A stretch of 53,966 nucleotides of DNA from Chromatiaceae bacterium. Lineage in GTDB: Bacteria; Pseudomonadota; Gammaproteobacteria; Chromatiales; Chromatiaceae. The translations under genes were made by a program, and so were the position numbers. Location: contig JACDZG010000043.1 in assembly GCA_013426805.1 (NCBI GenBank), forward strand, positions 1 through 53,966, given 5' to 3'. Positions within the stretch are counted from its first letter, which is position 1. Every line of letters starts with the position of its first letter. Below the pieces are notes generated by a model, which had not been told where the DNA came from, made no database searches, and was given only the letters and a program-made list of their open reading frames with translations. Below are positions 51,770-53,966 of the stretch, piece by piece.

Positions 51770-52371
51770 ACCGCCCGACCGACAGGTCACCGCTCGCGGC
51801 CGGCACCACGCTGATCGTCCCAGGTTACCGCGGCAGCGATGGAGGCCACTGGCAGACCTGGATGGAGTCTAGGATACCGGGTGCCCGACGGGTATCCGGG
51901 ATCGATTGGGACACCCCGGCGGTGGCCGTTTGGGCGGCGGCGATCCGCCGGGAGATCACCGCGGCGTCCGCGCCGGTCTGGCTGGTCGCCCATAGTTTCG
52001 GCTGCCTGGCGGCGGTCCTTGCCGGAACTGATCGGTCCGAGCGCGTCGCTGGTGCGCTCCTGGTGGCGCCAGCCGATCCGGAGTGCTTCTCGCCAGTGGG
52101 ACTGCGCCAGGGAGCAGGGCTTGCCGCCGGGTCTCCTGTCAGTCTGACCCCTTTCATGCCCAAGCACGCACTCGATTTTCCGTCGCTGGTGGTGGCGAGT
52201 CGGAATGATCCCTGGATGCCCTGGCCGCGAGTTCGGCGCTGGGCGCGGCTGTGGAACAGCAAACTGATCGAGATTGGCGAAGCCGGGCACATCAATCCGG
52301 ACTCGGGATTCGGTTCATGGCCGGAGGGGATTGACCTGTTCCGGACCTTGCAGACGTCGCGGGACCACTGA
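51766..52371 (+). CDS. Alpha/beta hydrolase, RBBP9/YdeN family
   Basis: A 201-aa serine hydrolase: TTLIVPGYRGSDGGHWQTWM at the start, nucleophile motif VWLVAHSFGCLAAVL (S in A-H-S-F-G), acidic residue in VVASRNDPWMP and His in IGEAGHINPDSGFGSWPEG. Family members are small cytosolic esterases. The GHINPDSGFG end is typical. ATG at 51766 overlaps the TGA of the EAL-like gene, so both are made from one message. An earlier start at 51703 would overlap more and is unlikely. Confidence 0.85.
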   Translation: MNRPTDRSPLAAGTTLIVPGYRGSDGGHWQTWMESRIPGARRVSGIDWDTPAVAVWAAAIRREITAASAPVWLVAHSFGCLAAVLAGTDRSERVAGALLVAPADPECFSPVGLRQGAGLAAGSPVSLTPFMPKHALDFPSLVVASRNDPWMPWPRVRRWARLWNSKLIEIGEAGHINPDSGFGSWPEGIDLFRTLQTSRDH

Positions 52372-52497
52372 GATGGCTTTGGCCGCCCACTGGCGTTGGG
52401 TCTCGACGCACAGATGGCGACGCACCTCGGCGCGGGTGACCGCGATCGACCCGCGCCAGACGAGCCGGACGCCGAAGCCTGTGGGCGGGACGCCCGA
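52369..52497 (-). pseudogene. Possible transposase C-terminal relic
   Basis: The minus-strand reading FGVRLVWRGSIAVTRAEVRR then HLCVETQRQWAAKAI resembles the end of certain DDE transposases (VTRAEVxRYLGVETQRQW followed by an AI helix). It is short, has no start and overlaps the hydrolase stop. The plus-strand alternative (52373-52537, 54 aa) is less convincing. Confidence 0.4.
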
Positions 52498-52583
52498 GCC
52501 CCAAGACCTTGATACCGAGCCTGGCTCGGTCGAGTGATGAATTGGGAGCGTCGCGACGAGGACCAGCCGCAGGCCTCCGTAAC

Positions 52584-53618
52584 TCAATAACCCTGTTCCA
52601 TCATCACACGGTTACGTCCCGCTTTCTTGGCCAGGTACAGCGCCCGATCACCGCGTTTGAGGAGGGTATCGACCGAGTCATCGCCACTCGCCAAGCCGGC
52701 GATGCCCGCGCTGATGTTGAGCGTAACGGACCCCATGCCGAAATTGAGTGGCTGCGATGCCAGCGCGAGCGACAGCCGTCGGAGGACGTCGTAGGCTTGT
52801 TGACAGTTGGTCTGCGGTAACAGCAGTATAAACTCATCCCCACCGATGCGTGCGAACACGTCAATTGCTCGGATGCTCGCCTGGCAGATCTGGGTCAGCC
52901 TCATCAGCGCCTGATCGCCGGCCGCATGTCCATGCGCATCGTTGATCTGCTTGAGACGGTCCATATCGATTACGGCAATCGCTAGCGGATGATTGAGGCG
53001 CTGGGCGCGCTTGATTTCGGTGCTTGCTAACTCCAGGAATCGGCGTCGGTTCGTGATGCCGGTGAGTTCGTCCGTTCCAGCTTGTTGTTGCAGCGTTGTT
53101 TGGAGGCGTATGAGTTCGGTGATATCGATCGTGTAACCTGCGACCAGTGTGCGCGCCTTGTGAGCAATCGGGAACTTGATTGAGGTATAGTTTCGGCCAT
53201 TCAGATCCTCGTCCTGCTTCAATACTTCTCCCTTGCTAACGACTGACCAGTCGTCAGCGCTCATTTTGGCGGCTATTTCGGCTGGGAACAACTGCGACAT
53301 CGTCTTGCCCACCATGTCCTGAGCCGAAATGCCGATCAAGTCCTGGAAATTGTCGCTTGCTTGCAGCACCCGGCTTTCGGTGGGCGTCACCTCCTTGATA
53401 TAGACGTAAATTGGGGAGTGGCGTAGAAGCAACGTCAATAACTCTTGGCTATCGCGTAGCGCTTCTTCCACCTGGGCTTGCAACGGGGTTTGCAGCGTCT
53501 GTAAGCGCTGGTGCAGTGAGGCATTCTCTGACTCGAGTTCGGCCTGTCGAGCCTGCATTTCCTGGATCAACCACCGGGTTCGCGCAGTTCCAAATGTCTC
53601 TGGGTTTGGTTGATTCAT
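52584..53618 (-). CDS. PAS-GGDEF diguanylate cyclase
   Basis: A 344-aa cytosolic signalling protein. Residues 10-55 are a coiled coil (MQARQAELESENASLHQRLQ), residues about 60-170 a PAS domain (LLTLLLRHSPIYVYIKEVTP, ILQDFxxLIGISAQDMVG region) and the rest a GGDEF domain with RRRFLELASTEIKRAQRLNH and the active site FARIGGDEFILLLPQ. An inhibitory I-site RxxD (RAID) precedes GGDEF by five residues, so feedback inhibition by c-di-GMP is likely. It makes c-di-GMP from two GTP. No membrane span. Divergent from the putative cysK start. Confidence 0.9.
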   Translation of the reverse strand: MNQPNPETFGTARTRWLIQEMQARQAELESENASLHQRLQTLQTPLQAQVEEALRDSQELLTLLLRHSPIYVYIKEVTPTESRVLQASDNFQDLIGISAQDMVGKTMSQLFPAEIAAKMSADDWSVVSKGEVLKQDEDLNGRNYTSIKFPIAHKARTLVAGYTIDITELIRLQTTLQQQAGTDELTGITNRRRFLELASTEIKRAQRLNHPLAIAVIDMDRLKQINDAHGHAAGDQALMRLTQICQASIRAIDVFARIGGDEFILLLPQTNCQQAYDVLRRLSLALASQPLNFGMGSVTLNISAGIAGLASGDDSVDTLLKRGDRALYLAKKAGRNRVMMEQGY

Positions 53619-53931
53619 GGTCGGAGTGTTGGCCTCGGCAGTTGGCGCTGGTGCGTCCTCATGTGCTGCTGTGTCATGGTGAGTCGCACGTCAGGCGTCC
53701 AGCCCGGTCTGGTGCAGACGCGAGAAAACCACACGCCGCTCATCTTTTTACCATCGGTCAGTGACCCGATGTTGTCAAGTAAGAGATTGCCGCGTTGCTT
53801 CGCAGCTTTTCTTTGTTCGGGTTCATGCCTCGCGCGGCTAAGCTCACTCCAGTACTAGTTCAAACTACGCAGTCTACACAAGTCGCGGCGTAGCCGGCCC
53901 GCGCAGGGCGGTCGCCGCCAGGAGACCCAAG
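53619..53931. promoter_or_regulatory. Intergenic region between the diguanylate cyclase and the next gene
   Basis: No gene found. It is more AT-rich near 53720-53830 (catctttttaccatcg, gcagcttttctttgttcgg), as expected for promoters of the two divergent genes. A ScaI-type site agtact is present near 53850. Confidence 0.4.
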
Positions 53932-53966
53932 ATGTCCCATTGGTTTACCGATAACTCCCTGTCCAT
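53932..53966 (+). CDS. cysK: Start of cysteine synthase-like gene (cut by window end)
   Basis: ATG at 53932 follows a good ribosome site (aggagaccca). The few visible residues read MSHWFTDNSLS, close to the usual N-terminus of O-acetylserine sulfhydrylases in gammaproteobacteria (MSxWFxDNSLSIGxTPL). It fits the nearby sulfate genes, since CysK makes cysteine from O-acetylserine and sulfide. Only twelve codons are visible, so this is a tentative identification. Confidence 0.45.
   Translation, partial: MSHWFTDNSLS

Noticed and set aside
52373-52537. 54-aa plus-strand frame after the hydrolase
   Set aside because: The opposite strand looks like a transposase relic; the plus reading has no ribosome site or family support.

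Overview
The window is high-GC DNA, probably from a gammaproteobacterium of the purple sulfur bacterial type (Chromatiaceae-like). That placement is inference. It rests on base composition, the OpgH and sulfate-assimilation genes, the many Rpn/DUF2887/DUF29 genes and the dense palindromic repeats. Housekeeping and accessory blocks alternate. No rRNA, tRNA or CRISPR array was recognised.

Positions 1-8.1 kb are accessory. They hold a phosphohistidine-domain protein with a translationally coupled partner (466-2399), a 251-bp MITE with a clean 6-bp target duplication (2579-2829), an ORF-less group II intron (about 2868-3535) and a DUF29 gene. A complete ScaI-like restriction-modification module with controller gene and C-box (4408-6286) lies between two 42-bp direct repeats. 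A Phd-type antitoxin overlapping an Rpn-type nuclease follows (6838-8015).

Positions 8.2-17.7 kb look like stable chromosome: a 47-aa peptide and an XpaC-like protein, opgH, a compact five-gene set (RibD-type reductase, methyltransferase, GT4 glycosyltransferase, atypical pterin synthase homologue, zinc-type dehydrogenase) that may make a modified pterin or sugar-linked metabolite, a thioesterase and a HerA-like ATPase.

Positions 17.9-42.5 kb form a large conflict/defence-like island. It has a DUF29 remnant, a possible effector gene beside a SUMF1-fold gene, a decayed transposase, a 791-aa membrane-anchored protein, two near-identical DUF2887 genes, a 1397-aa P-loop/TPR protein, a second membrane protein that is frameshifted, and a 1810-aa SAM / HEPN-like / NACHT-like / TPR protein. 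The TPR arrays are built from 144-bp and 165-bp repeats so alike that they must be turning over recently. Rpn-nuclease genes and scrambled pieces of them lie in between, with several palindromic repeat families.

Positions 43.2-48.5 kb hold the sulfate transport locus: sbp divergent from cysT-cysW-cysA-cysB. The remainder (48.7 kb to the end) holds a secreted sulfatase, a degenerate EAL protein overlapping an alpha/beta hydrolase, a PAS-GGDEF diguanylate cyclase and the first codons of what is probably cysK.

The most unusual content is the STAND/TPR island (21.4-39.5 kb). It looks like a two-receptor, two-membrane-protein conflict system under active repeat diversification. Next come the five-gene PTPS cluster and the repeat-bounded ScaI module.
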